Assembly (NCBI GenBank): GCA_910583675.1
Contig: CAJTYH010000024.1
Coordinates: 1-46,848 of the forward strand
Source: an uncultured Muribaculaceae bacterium
GTDB lineage: Bacteria; Bacteroidota; Bacteroidia; Bacteroidales; Muribaculaceae
Length of the DNA stretch: 46,848 bases
Direction: 5' to 3'
The position numbers and the translations under genes are program-made. Shown here in pieces: positions 24,493-33,900 of the stretch (its first letter is position 1; each line of letters begins with the position of its first letter). The notes under the pieces are model-generated. The model was not told where the DNA came from, did no database searches, and saw only the letters and a program-made list of their open reading frames with translations.

Positions 24493-24686
24493 AGAAGTAA
24501 GAAGTTAGAGCAGGAGAAGAAAAGCAAGAATACAAGAAATTGAGAAATTAAGAAAAAAGAAATTAAGAAGTTCAGAAATTAAGAAATCAAGCTGATGTCT
24601 CTGATACCTTTGATTCCTCTGATCTCACCCCTCTCTGATTCCCCTGATCTCAAAATTACTAATTACTAATTTCTAATTACTAATTG
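24493..24686 (+). repeat. Tripartite intercistronic repeat, copy 4
   Basis: Minus-strand reading: C' 24686-24654 (AATTAGT, AATTAGA, AATTAGT, AATTAGT); B' about 24652-24590 (ATCAGGGGA, ATCAGAGGA, ATCAAAGGT, ATCAGAGAC, with one irregular insertion); A' about 24587-24493, with 12 units (one a 7-mer), the longest A array of the family. In the transcript it joins the mtnN stop to the luxS start. The last six codons and stop of mtnN lie in C'. Confidence 0.88.
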
Positions 24687-25370
24687 CCTAAGGGTGGCGA
24701 AAGTGCGTTCCGGGGCTATGTTCCAGAAGTCAAGGTATTGGTCAATGTGGTTTTCAGCTCCCGGGGTGTCGCTCACGACCCTGATTGCGAGGAAAGGAGT
24801 CTGTTTCATGTGGCATACTTGGGCTATGGCGCCGGACTCCATGTCGCATGCTATTGCTTTTGGTTGGGTGACAAGAACTGCCGCAAGTTCTTCGGGGGTA
24901 CTTATGAACCGGTCCCCTGAAGCGATCAGCCCGAGTTTTACTCCGGGAGTGTCGTGTGTGATGCCGAACAGTGCGGTGGCTCCTGCGAATCGTTCAGGCA
25001 GTCCCTGTACCTGTCCGGGCGCGTTGCCCGGGCCGCACCATACGTCGTGATATGCGACTTCCTCTCCTATTACCACGTCAAGTATGCCGGCATCGCTGCC
25101 GGTGCCCCCTGCGATGCCTGTATTGATCACGGCGGCGGGAGTATAACGTTCTATCAGGGTGAGAGCCCCAACGGCTGCGTTCACTTTCCCTATCCCGCAT
25201 TGCATCGCCACGACGTTGCGTCCTGCGATGTTGCCGAGATAAAAAGTGTTGCCGTTTACTGCCTCTTCAGAAATTGCCTCCATTTCTGCGAGGAGCATCT
25301 TAAGTTCGGAGTTCATGGCCACTATGATGCCGATAGCGGTTTCGTTGTCTTTATCTTTATTGGTGTCCAT
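24666..25370 (-). CDS. mtnN: 5'-methylthioadenosine/S-adenosylhomocysteine nucleosidase
   Basis: 234 aa. Hydrolyses S-adenosylhomocysteine to S-ribosylhomocysteine (the LuxS substrate) and methylthioadenosine to methylthioribose. Seen: Glu22 in VAMNSE, TGIAGG, CDMESGAIAQV with the ribose-binding Glu, and the catalytic Asp in RVVSDTPG. The C-terminal QLVIRN is encoded by the repeat module, so the natural C-terminus has probably been replaced or extended. Together with luxS it forms a two-gene SAH detoxification unit. Confidence 0.95.
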   Translation of the reverse strand: MDTNKDKDNETAIGIIVAMNSELKMLLAEMEAISEEAVNGNTFYLGNIAGRNVVAMQCGIGKVNAAVGALTLIERYTPAAVINTGIAGGTGSDAGILDVVIGEEVAYHDVWCGPGNAPGQVQGLPERFAGATALFGITHDTPGVKLGLIASGDRFISTPEELAAVLVTQPKAIACDMESGAIAQVCHMKQTPFLAIRVVSDTPGAENHIDQYLDFWNIAPERTFATLRQLVIRN

Positions 25371-25384
25371 TCAAAACATTTTTC

Positions 25385-25392
25385 TATTTTTG
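25385..25392 (+). promoter_or_regulatory. -7 box of the DUF308 gene
   Basis: TATTTTTG is an exact TAnnTTTG match, with TTG at 25360-25362 about 22 bp upstream. It lies 84 bp before the ATG at 25477. No comparable box is seen for the divergent mtnN. Confidence 0.5.
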
Positions 25393-25476
25393 CACATTAT
25401 TATTAGTAGTAAGAACGGTGTGGTGTCTCCGGTTCTTTCAGTGATATATAATTGTTAATCCAAACGTTTCAACGAT

Positions 25477-26139
25477 ATGTCAAACAAAGGCAATACACTT
25501 ATCTCCATCCTGATCCTGATTTTGGGAGCGGTGTTTATCTATTTTTTCGACGGTGACCAACTGCCACGGAGCATCGTGTTCCTCTGCGGGCTTGCTTTTG
25601 CGGTTCCTGCGCTCGTGTTGCTTCTCGCCACATTCTTTACGGGTAAGAGCAAACACTCTGCCGCGTATCGGGGCATACAGATAGTATGCGGTGTCGGCGG
25701 TCTCGGTCTGGGAGCATGCATCATTCTGATGCCTGATATTTTCAGGCCGTTGCTGTTGTATCCTTTTGCCGCCCTGCTGTTGGTGGGTGGCGCTTTCCAG
25801 GTGTTCCTGATCTCCCACAAGCAGCGTCCGGTAGATTACCCGGCGTGGATGTATGTCATTCCCATACTGGTAATGATAACCGGGGTGGTAATGCTTTGCG
25901 TCACTCCGCTGAGGAATGTGGAAAACGAGCGTTGGGTGGTGCTCATTACCGGTATAGCCGCCGTGCTCTATGGCCTGAACGGCATAATGGTGACGGTGCA
26001 GTCGCGCCGACAGCCCCCTTTGCACCCGTCGCTTCCCGACCGGAAGGTTGAAGAATCTCTCCATCCCGGCGAGCCATCCGTGCCTGAGGAGTCTGCCGAT
26101 TCCGTAAGCCATAAGGCTCCGGATGAAGGAGAGAAATAA
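25477..26139 (+). CDS. DUF308-like (HdeD-type) inner-membrane protein
   Basis: 220 aa with about six hydrophobic segments, approximately 7-24, 31-54, 68-85, 91-111, 124-144 and 152-171, then a charged, Pro-rich cytoplasmic-type tail of about 45 residues. The paired-helix pattern resembles DUF308/HdeD membrane proteins, a family of unclear function linked to acid stress in enterobacteria. It ends 9 bp from the 3' end of the converging kinase gene. Confidence 0.75.
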   Translation: MSNKGNTLISILILILGAVFIYFFDGDQLPRSIVFLCGLAFAVPALVLLLATFFTGKSKHSAAYRGIQIVCGVGGLGLGACIILMPDIFRPLLLYPFAALLLVGGAFQVFLISHKQRPVDYPAWMYVIPILVMITGVVMLCVTPLRNVENERWVVLITGIAAVLYGLNGIMVTVQSRRQPPLHPSLPDRKVEESLHPGEPSVPEESADSVSHKAPDEGEK

Positions 26140-26148
26140 AGCGAACTG

Positions 26149-26823
26149 TCACTTGTCCTCAGGATCGAAACCGTAGCGCTTGCGGATGTAAAGGGCGACT
26201 ATGTCGCATATGTCATCCATGGAGAGCACGGATGAGTCAAGGGTGAGGTCGTAGGATGCGGCATCGCCCCATTTCTTGTCGGTATAGAAATTGTAATACG
26301 CCGCACGCAGCTTGTCGGTCTTTTCGGCAAGGTTGCGGGCGGCGTTAGTCTGTTTTATGTCTTCCGAGCGGGAGAGTATGCGCTTGATGCGCACATCCAT
26401 GGGAGCATGTACGAACAGGCTTACCTTGGGGACGGCGTGATCGCGCAGCACATAGTCGGCTGATCGCCCTACGATCACGCAGGGTGCCGTGTCAGCCAGA
26501 TGCTCCATCACATCGGCCAGGGAGTTGTAGATGGAGTCGGTCATCATGGCCTCGCCGTTGTACCATGGTAGCTGGCCGTATCCCATGGAGAATCCGACGG
26601 AACTGCCGATGAGGCGTGGCATGCGCTCGTCGTTCTTCTCGAATATTTCCCGTGACATGCCTGCTCTGCTGGCCGCTTCCCAGAGGAGTTTCTTGTCGTA
26701 GTATCCTATGCTGAATCGTTCGGCGAGCTTGTGTCCGAGTTCCCGGCCTCCGCTGCCGAACTGGCGTCCCACGGTGATCACGAAGCGGCGCGACGGAGTG
26801 TCTGATGTCTTATCTTGGCTCAT
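26149..26823 (-). CDS. Cytidylate kinase-like family protein
   Basis: 224 aa, P-loop kinase fold of the cytidylate-kinase-like (AAA_26) family. Seen: GRQFGSGGRELGHKLAERF, a variant phosphate-binding loop where classical CMP kinase has GPxGxGKST-type spacing; YYDKKLL; VIVGRSADYVL; and a LID-like RSEDIKQTNAARNLAEKTDKLRAAYY. The canonical cmk is normally a separate gene, so a different nucleoside or small-molecule substrate is possible. It follows bioB after 43 bp. Confidence 0.85.
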   Translation of the reverse strand: MSQDKTSDTPSRRFVITVGRQFGSGGRELGHKLAERFSIGYYDKKLLWEAASRAGMSREIFEKNDERMPRLIGSSVGFSMGYGQLPWYNGEAMMTDSIYNSLADVMEHLADTAPCVIVGRSADYVLRDHAVPKVSLFVHAPMDVRIKRILSRSEDIKQTNAARNLAEKTDKLRAAYYNFYTDKKWGDAASYDLTLDSSVLSMDDICDIVALYIRKRYGFDPEDK

Positions 26824-26866
26824 GGAAATAAGGTGCGTTTTATTGTTTGGAACATTCGTTTTGGTG

Positions 26867-27913
26867 TCAGAGTTTCAGGCCTACGGAGGCGAAGAGCTTT
26901 CTGTCCTCGTCCATTGCGTTGCCGATGGTGGTGAGCATGTCGCCGACGATGGCTCCGTTCACACCGCCGCGCAGCATCCTGACGGTGGCTTCCCGGCTCA
27001 TGCGTGCTCGTCCGCCGGCGAAACGTATGGTCTGCCGGGGTGCTACAAGACGCATAAGCGCTACGGTCAGCACCACATCGCGTTCGCTTATGAGTGGAAT
27101 GTCCTGGAGCGGTGTGCCTTTTATGGGATTCAGCAGGTTTACGGGGATGGATATAGATCCGGCATCGCGGCTTTCCGCTGCCATCTCGAGACGCTGTCGC
27201 AATGTCTCCCCCATGCCGATGATTCCACCGGAACAAACCTCCATCCCTACCTCTTGTGCCAGGCGGATGGTGCGTAGTTTGTCTTCCCTTGTGTGGGTGG
27301 TGCATAGCGTGGGAAAATATGAGGCGGATGTCTCGAGGTTGCAATGGTATCGTCGCACTCCGGCATCGTAAAGTTCCTGTAGTTCTTCACGGTTCAGCAG
27401 ACCCATGGATGCGCAGAGGCTCATTCCCGAGGTTTCCTTGGTGCGACGGTACAGATCGCAGTAGCGTTTGATGTCGTTCATTGCTACTTTCCTGCCTGAG
27501 CAGACAATGGAGAAGCGTCGCACCCCGGCTGAGTCATTTGCATGCATTGTCGCAAAATACTCTTCTTCGCTTACGAAGTCGTATTCCTGGCATCCGGTAT
27601 GGTGGCGGCAGGACTGGGCGCACCACTTGCAGTCTTCCGTGCATCGTCCCGACCGCCCGTTTACGATGGAGCATGTGTCTGCCGTGTCGCCATGCAGCTG
27701 TTCCCTTATCTTGTCTGCCGCATCGCACAGTGCTCCAAAAAGCCCTGAATTCCAGTCGCTGTTTTCCGAGGAGGCTTCCGTGCCGCTTTCGCCTATGGTT
27801 TCGGCAAGCCTCAGGCAGAGATGGATGGGAGCGGGTTCGCCTTTGAGGGCCTGTTCTTCCAATGCCGCAAGGAGTTTCGCACCTTGCAATGATTCTATGC
27901 TGTCTGTTGTCAT
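26867..27913 (-). CDS. bioB: Biotin synthase BioB
   Basis: 348 aa. Radical-SAM enzyme inserting sulfur into dethiobiotin. Seen: 4Fe-4S ligands C91, C95 and C98 in GRCTEDCKWC; 2Fe-2S cluster ligands in FSIVCSGR and EVCSGG, plus Arg in FAGGRARM; and YHCNLETS, where Glu replaces the Asp seen in E. coli. An N-terminal extension of about 50 residues precedes the barrel. No other biotin genes are nearby. The promoter is a 19-bp tandem duplication just upstream. The ATG is at 27913. Confidence 0.93.
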   Translation of the reverse strand: MTTDSIESLQGAKLLAALEEQALKGEPAPIHLCLRLAETIGESGTEASSENSDWNSGLFGALCDAADKIREQLHGDTADTCSIVNGRSGRCTEDCKWCAQSCRHHTGCQEYDFVSEEEYFATMHANDSAGVRRFSIVCSGRKVAMNDIKRYCDLYRRTKETSGMSLCASMGLLNREELQELYDAGVRRYHCNLETSASYFPTLCTTHTREDKLRTIRLAQEVGMEVCSGGIIGMGETLRQRLEMAAESRDAGSISIPVNLLNPIKGTPLQDIPLISERDVVLTVALMRLVAPRQTIRFAGGRARMSREATVRMLRGGVNGAIVGDMLTTIGNAMDEDRKLFASVGLKL

Positions 27914-27918
27914 GTTGT

Positions 27919-27956
27919 CTATGAATTGTCTGCAAATCTATGAATTGTCTGCAAAT
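27919..27956 (-). repeat. Perfect 19-bp tandem duplication in the bioB promoter
   Basis: CTATGAATTGTCTGCAAAT occurs twice without a mismatch (27919-27937, 27938-27956). On the minus strand each repeat yields one TAnnTTTG box. Each unit also contains TTGTCTGCAA, an imperfect palindrome TTG-N4-CAA, which recurs at 27972-27981. Confidence 0.9.
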
Positions 27957-27959
27957 TTA
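27933..27959 (-). promoter_or_regulatory. Two tandem -7 boxes of bioB
   Basis: The minus strand reads TAAATTTG (27959-27952) and TAGATTTG (27940-27933), 19 bp apart. The nearer box would give a leader of about 13 nt before the ATG at 27913, the farther one about 32 nt. Confidence 0.55.
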
Positions 27960-28157
27960 ATAAATAAGTAGTTGTCTGCAATGATGGTATACCAGTTTTC
28001 TATTCTTGTTCCGATAAACTTGGGCGAATCGGCTGTTAAAAATTGTAATGAAGAGTAAAGTGTTTTTAATCGAAAGGTTGTGCTTGCAATTTGCTTGATA
28101 AATTTGGATAATCGCGTGATTGTGCCGATTTTGTTCGGTTTTCAAAATTATTCTTGT

Positions 28158-28165
28158 TACCTTTG
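28158..28165 (+). promoter_or_regulatory. -7 box of the M6 protease operon
   Basis: TACCTTTG is an exact TAnnTTTG match, 51 bp before the ATG at 28217. A TTCG at 28134-28137 is 20 bp upstream. Confidence 0.55.
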
Positions 28166-28216
28166 TGGCTGTCAGTCGGACAATTCTTACAGTAATTTAT
28201 CACAACCAGTTTTCAT

Positions 28217-30883
28217 ATGCATTTTTCTTTAAGGCATTATGCCGCAGGTGGTGCTCTCCTTTTCTATTCAATTCTGAATGCAGTGCCTGCCAAACCTGGC
28301 TTGCAGACGATTTTGCAGCCGGATGGCACGGCAATAGAAGTCGTAATCAGTGGTGACGAGCATGGATGCTTCTATTCGTTGTCGGACGGCACCCCGCTCA
28401 GGAGCATGAACGGGATGATGCAGCGGGGTGATGCACCCCAGATAAGGCGTGCGCCTGGTGCGAGATCCAAAGGCCTTTTCCCTGGATGCGATTTCCCTCG
28501 CAAAGGTGAGCAAAAGGGGCTTGTGATCCTTGTGGAATATACCGATGTGAAATTCCAGTCCAATTATGATCCGCAGGTGTATTTCAGCCGAATGCTCAAT
28601 GAGGATGGGTTTGCCGACAATGGCGCAACCGGGAGCGCACGCGATTATTTCGTGCAGAATTCCGGTGGGGAGTTCCTGCCGGAGTTTGATGTCTACGGCC
28701 CTGTGACCCTTCCGCATCCTCAGGCTTATTACGGTGGAAACGGGATCGCCCAGATTGACATACGCGCCTACGAGATGGCGATAGACGCATGTGCCGCGAT
28801 AGACGGCGATGTGGATTTTACGGAGTATGACCGTGACGGCAATGGCGTGATCGACAACGTATTTATCTTTTATGCAGGACGTGGTGAGGCCTCAGGTGGG
28901 GGTGAAAACTGCGTATGGCCGCATTCGGCTGACATAACCCAGATACTTGGCACGGGGGCTGATCCGGTGATGTACGACGGTGTGCAGCTGGATCATTACG
29001 CCTGTGCCAATGAAAGGCAGGCGTCGGGCATAGACGGGATCGGTACTTTCGTGCATGAATTCTCGCATGTGCTCGGGTTGCCGGACTTGTATGCGACAAG
29101 CTCCAACTTTGGTAGTAACAGTTCTTTTACCCCCGGGGAGTATTCGGTTATGGATCATGGCCCCTATAACAACAACAGCCGGACGCCTCCGCATTATTCC
29201 GCCTTTGAGCTTGAAGCTCTCGGATGGCGTGAGCTGAAAGTGCTTGAGAACGACGGGGGAGTGGTGTTGCCAGACGTTGCCGACGGGGGTGGATGCAAGG
29301 TGGTTAATCCCGGCAATGCGGATGAATATTATATTTTTGAATACAGGAGTGGAAAAGGTTGGGATGCATACATTCCCGGCCATGGCATGTTGGTATGGCA
29401 TGTGCATTACGATCCTGTAATATGGACTGGCAATGTTGTCAACAACAGTCCCGATCATCAGTATGTGGACTTGGTGGAGGCCGACGGTATACAGTCGGAA
29501 AGCACGCGTGCCGGTGACCCGTTTCCCGGTACGGCAGGGATAACGTCGTTCACCGACAAGACCGTTCCGGCATTCAAGTTCTGGAACGGCCGTTCTGCCG
29601 GTCTTCCGTTGACGGACATAAGGGAGAACGATGGTTACGCAAGTTTCAATTACGGAACGGGATCGGAGGCGCCGTCTCCTGTGGAGCCGCTTCCCGCCAC
29701 GGAGGTGTCCCATGAGTCTTTCGTGGCCAATTGGGAGGCTCATTCCGATGCGGAAGCCTACCTGCTCACCGTGGCTTGCAGTGGTGTCGCGTTGGATGGT
29801 TTCAGCCGATTGAACGTAGGTAACGTCACATCATGGCATGTTGAAGGTCTCATGCCTTCCACTGAATATGAATACACCGTGGCGGTGCTTACGGCATATG
29901 GCGAAAGCGAGCCGTCGGAGCCGTGCACGGTGACTACTGCCATGCCGCCGCTGGGTATGAGAAAGCCTGTGATCCTGGGTAGCTCTGATGTGAGCGAGAA
30001 CGGTTTTGCATTCCGGTGGGAGGAGATGGATGGCGCTGTTTCCTATCTTGTGAATGTCTATACCAAGAAAGACGCGGGCATGCTGCATGATGAGATGGAT
30101 TTCAGCGGTTATCCTGCGAGTGTGCCCGAAGGGTGGTACTCTTCCTCCAAGGCTACCTACATGCTCAAGGGTATGGCAGGTGCCGATGTCCCTTCTTTGC
30201 GGTTCAGCAATGAGGGGGATTATCTTGTGACCCCGGCATATGACGATGAGGTGCGGTCGTTGTCATTCTGGTGCCGCGCGTCTGCGGAGCTGGATGGCAG
30301 GCTGTGCGTCGAAGCCGTAGACCATCGTTCGGGCAAATCGGTATCATTGGCGGAATATGAGGTACCGACGGTCTCTGGAGGTACTGTGTTGACTTGCGAC
30401 GGTATTCCGGAAGGATACACACGGTTTGTGATAACGTTCAACAAGTCGGCTTCAGACCGCGGATCTGTGGCCATAGACGATGTGCGCGTGGGGCATGGCG
30501 TGTCCTACATACGCACTCCTGTTCCCGGGTATGTCGATGCCGATGCCGGGGGCTACACTGAAATGACCGTTATGGGTCTTATGGCCGGGACGACTTATAA
30601 TTACACTGTCACCGGTGTGGGTGCAGATGGCCTTAGGTCACTGGAGTCTGACGAAGGGGAGGTGACCACCGTTGTTTCGGGATTGAAGGAGGTGACTGTG
30701 AACGGGAACGGGGTATCTCTTTCCGGCATGACTTTGACTGTCGGGCAGTGTCCGGCTGAGATCTATACGATGAACGGAACGGTGGTTGCCACCGGCGTAA
30801 AAGGCTCTGTGACTCTCCCAGCCGCGGGCATATATATTGTAAAGGTCGGGGGAGAAGTCTTCAAGGTTGTTGCGGTTGAATGA
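28217..30883 (+). CDS. Secreted M6-family metalloprotease with fibronectin-like domains and T9SS tail
   Basis: 888 aa. A zinc metalloprotease of the immune inhibitor A (M6) family. Order: signal peptide, propeptide-like region, catalytic domain with HEFSH at residues 280-284 followed by xxGLPD, and a Ca-binding-like DRDGNGVID loop near 200. Then come two or more fibronectin III-like modules (SHESFVANWEA..., SENGFAFRWEEM...), a jelly-roll stretch between them, and a C-terminal type A sorting domain (AAGIYIVKVGGEVFKVV). It is probably exported through T9SS as an extracellular protease. It forms an operon with the large protein 34 bp downstream. The host target is unknown. Confidence 0.92.
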   Translation: MHFSLRHYAAGGALLFYSILNAVPAKPGLQTILQPDGTAIEVVISGDEHGCFYSLSDGTPLRSMNGMMQRGDAPQIRRAPGARSKGLFPGCDFPRKGEQKGLVILVEYTDVKFQSNYDPQVYFSRMLNEDGFADNGATGSARDYFVQNSGGEFLPEFDVYGPVTLPHPQAYYGGNGIAQIDIRAYEMAIDACAAIDGDVDFTEYDRDGNGVIDNVFIFYAGRGEASGGGENCVWPHSADITQILGTGADPVMYDGVQLDHYACANERQASGIDGIGTFVHEFSHVLGLPDLYATSSNFGSNSSFTPGEYSVMDHGPYNNNSRTPPHYSAFELEALGWRELKVLENDGGVVLPDVADGGGCKVVNPGNADEYYIFEYRSGKGWDAYIPGHGMLVWHVHYDPVIWTGNVVNNSPDHQYVDLVEADGIQSESTRAGDPFPGTAGITSFTDKTVPAFKFWNGRSAGLPLTDIRENDGYASFNYGTGSEAPSPVEPLPATEVSHESFVANWEAHSDAEAYLLTVACSGVALDGFSRLNVGNVTSWHVEGLMPSTEYEYTVAVLTAYGESEPSEPCTVTTAMPPLGMRKPVILGSSDVSENGFAFRWEEMDGAVSYLVNVYTKKDAGMLHDEMDFSGYPASVPEGWYSSSKATYMLKGMAGADVPSLRFSNEGDYLVTPAYDDEVRSLSFWCRASAELDGRLCVEAVDHRSGKSVSLAEYEVPTVSGGTVLTCDGIPEGYTRFVITFNKSASDRGSVAIDDVRVGHGVSYIRTPVPGYVDADAGGYTEMTVMGLMAGTTYNYTVTGVGADGLRSLESDEGEVTTVVSGLKEVTVNGNGVSLSGMTLTVGQCPAEIYTMNGTVVATGVKGSVTLPAAGIYIVKVGGEVFKVVAVE

Positions 30884-30917
30884 TGTGAAATGAAAACAAT
30901 CAATTAATGTCTATCAT

Positions 30918-33900
30918 ATGAGAAAGTTATTATCTGTCTTACTGTTGGGAGCGGCTTCCATTGCGGGCTCCGCGCAGATCCAGGTGGGGAGTTCCCCTCT
31001 GATCTTCAGGCATCCCGGAAAGACGCCGGCTTCCAAGGTGGCAAAGGCACCGGCCTTTGCGCCTGGTTCGGTAAACCTTATCGGAAATTTCTACGAGTCG
31101 CAGGATCCGTCGCGCAAGGGTAGGGTGGCGCGTATGCCGCTCTCTCCCGGTGAGGCACCGGAAATATTGGGTGGATTCGACATAGACACCTCCTGGGGTG
31201 GATTCATGCGAGACGGGAAATATTATGCCACATATCAGTGGATCCTGTCGGAAACAATGGCGTATTCCACGGTGAAAGTATATGATCCGCTTACTTGGAC
31301 GGCTACTGCCACCAAGTTCAATATGGATCATGTGCATTCCATACTCGCTTCTGCCACAGCCTACAATGCGGAGGAGGATCTTGTGTATGGCGCATACTTG
31401 AGCGTGGACGGTACTACGACGAGATATGAATTCGGCACCGCCGATTACGATGCCATGCAGCCCGCGCATACCGCGATCGCCCCTATAACAGGGTCGCCAT
31501 GGAGCGCATTGGCATTTGATGCGGACGGAACCCTGTATGTGATCACTGCCGCAGGTGACTTCGGCACTGTGGACAAGGCTACCGGCGAGGTTGCCGTAAA
31601 GGGAGCTACCGGTGTGATCTCCCAGGCGCTTTCGTCGGCAGTCATAGATCCCAAGACCGGGCGTTTCTTCTGGGCGGTGAACAATCCCGAGCTGTCGGGC
31701 ATCTACGAAGTGGACAAGGTGTCCGGCGCGGCCACCCTATTGGCGGAATTTCCTGCCAAGGGGGACTTTGTAGGAGGTCTTTATATTGGCGCTCCGTTGG
31801 CTGCAGACAAGGCTCCTGACAAGGTGGAGGAGTTGACGATTGACTTCCCTGACGGCACGCTGAACGGCAATATTTCTTTCACGGCTCCTGCAAGCAATTT
31901 TGACGGTTCAGAAGGTACGGGTACGCTTGACTGGACGATACTTTCCAACGGATCGGTGGCCAAACGCGGCACCGCTGCCTATGGGGAAGCTGTTTCGGAA
32001 CCGGTAAGCGTGTCAATGGCCACTGATTATAAGTTCGAGGTATATTGTTCGAACGCCGAGGGTGACGGGCCACGTGCATCACGTGAGATGTTCGTAGGCA
32101 ACGGCACGCCGTTGGCTCCTGAGAACGTAACCCTTTCTTATGCCGACGGAAAGATGAGCCTCGCATGGGATGCCGTCGACAAGGTGGTAGGTGACAAAGG
32201 AAATTTCGACCCTGCCGAACTCACATATACGGTGACACGCTATCCTGACGGGGTGGTCGTGTCAGAGGGGGGAAAAGAGACTTCATTCTCTGAAGCGCTT
32301 GATGAGCCGGAAACGCGTAAAGTATACTATTATGGTGTGAAAGCGGTGTTCCGTGAGGCGGAATCCGCTCAGACAGACAGTCCTCAGATCCCGTTGGGCG
32401 CCTTGTCGGCTCCATGGGTCACGGATTTCAGCGACTATGTCCAAGGTCTCGGTGATCTTACGGTATTAGATGCCAATGGCGACGGTGCCACATGGGGTTA
32501 CATGGGCGGATCTGCAGCTATCTGCGATTATGCTCATATGACGACCACTCTTCCGCTTGACGACTGGCTTTTTTCTCCGGGATTGAAGCTCGTTGCCGGT
32601 GAAACTTATGTGTTTTCGGTGTCTGAGCGTTGGATGCCTCTTTTCGGCTCTACCGCACGTCCCGACATAGAGATCTTCATGGGCAACAGTGCCACGGTGG
32701 ATGGCATGACGGATGTGCTCATGGAGCGGGTCGCAGCGACGGAGACGACCGCGACTACCCATAGGTTCGTTATCACTCCGGAGACTACGGGAACATACTT
32801 CTTTGGTTTGCACGCCATTGCCGAAAACGGCAATTTCATGTATGTGGACGAGATGAAGCTGACGACCGGCGCCATCCCTGCCGCAGTAATGGATCTGGAG
32901 GCTATTCCTGCCGCAGATTGCTCATATAGCGCGACTGTGAGGTTCAAGGCTCCGGATACCGACGTGGCCAAGCGTCCGTTGACAAGTCTCACGAAGATTG
33001 AGATATATCGTGCGGAGACAATGTTGCGCCATACGATCGAGAACCCTGAACCGGGTAAGGAATATGAGTTCGTGGACGATAACATGTTCTACGGCTCGGG
33101 CAATTACATGTGGACTGTGCGTGTGTTCAATGAAAGCGGTGAGGGTCTGGAGGCTTCTGTGGTGGAATATGTAGGTATACCTGTCCTTTGTGCCCAGCCT
33201 CCTCTGATGACCTCCGAGAACGGTGACACCGGAGAGGTGACCTTCACCTGGGATCCGATCTTCAAGAGCCAGGGCGGACGAGATGTTGATCCTTCGTTTG
33301 TGACATTCGATGTGATCACCAATGGAGGGTATATTGCGACGGGTCTTCCGTCTGATACCCGCAACTACACTTTCCAAGCCGTGCCTGAAGGCAAACAGGG
33401 CTTTGTGGCAGGGGTCGTGAGCGCACGCACTCAGCCCGGATCCGCCTCATCTGTAGGCAAGCTGCTTGCCGTGGGTGCTCCCTATTCACGTTATTTCAAT
33501 TCATTCTCTCTTGCCGAGGGTGAGCCGGAGGTGGCAACCGACGCAAGCCGCTTGTATGGACAGTGGGTGCAGTTCTCCGACGGAACCATTGACGGCCTCA
33601 ATTCGTCTGACGGCGACGGTGGTTTCTTCGGTATCGCCAATGAAAGCGTCGGAGCAGGTGCCGAGCTTTATGTCGGCAAGTTCGACTTCTCCGGAATGAC
33701 GCATCCTGTGCTGCAGTTCGACCTTTTCCGAGCCGGCGACTATGACAAGAACACCATAAAGGTGCTGATCGATGAGGGTGAAGGTCTTAAGGAATGTGCC
33801 ACTATCGTGTCTTCCGAAGTGGGGAGCGGTGATATGGCTTGGGTAACAGCCAAAGCCGACTTGTCGGCATATGCCGGGAAGAAGGTACATATGAGGCTTG

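Larger units (their letters stand above)
27914..28216. other. 303-bp divergent intergenic region between bioB and the M6 protease
   Basis: It contains the duplicated bioB promoter (27919-27959), a third copy of TTGTCTGCAA at 27972-27981, and the -7 box of the M6 protease at 28158-28165. Between about 27985 and 28150 I see only AT-rich sequence. Confidence 0.6.

Noticed and set aside
6340..24686. The tandem repeats look CRISPR-like at first sight.
   Set aside because: Units are 7-9 bp and directly adjacent without unique spacers, and no cas genes are present.
27914..28216. A riboswitch or BirA-type operator upstream of bioB.
   Set aside because: No TTGTAAAC-type BirA half-site and no riboswitch-like structure; the repeated TTG-N4-CAA unit is reported only as a candidate.
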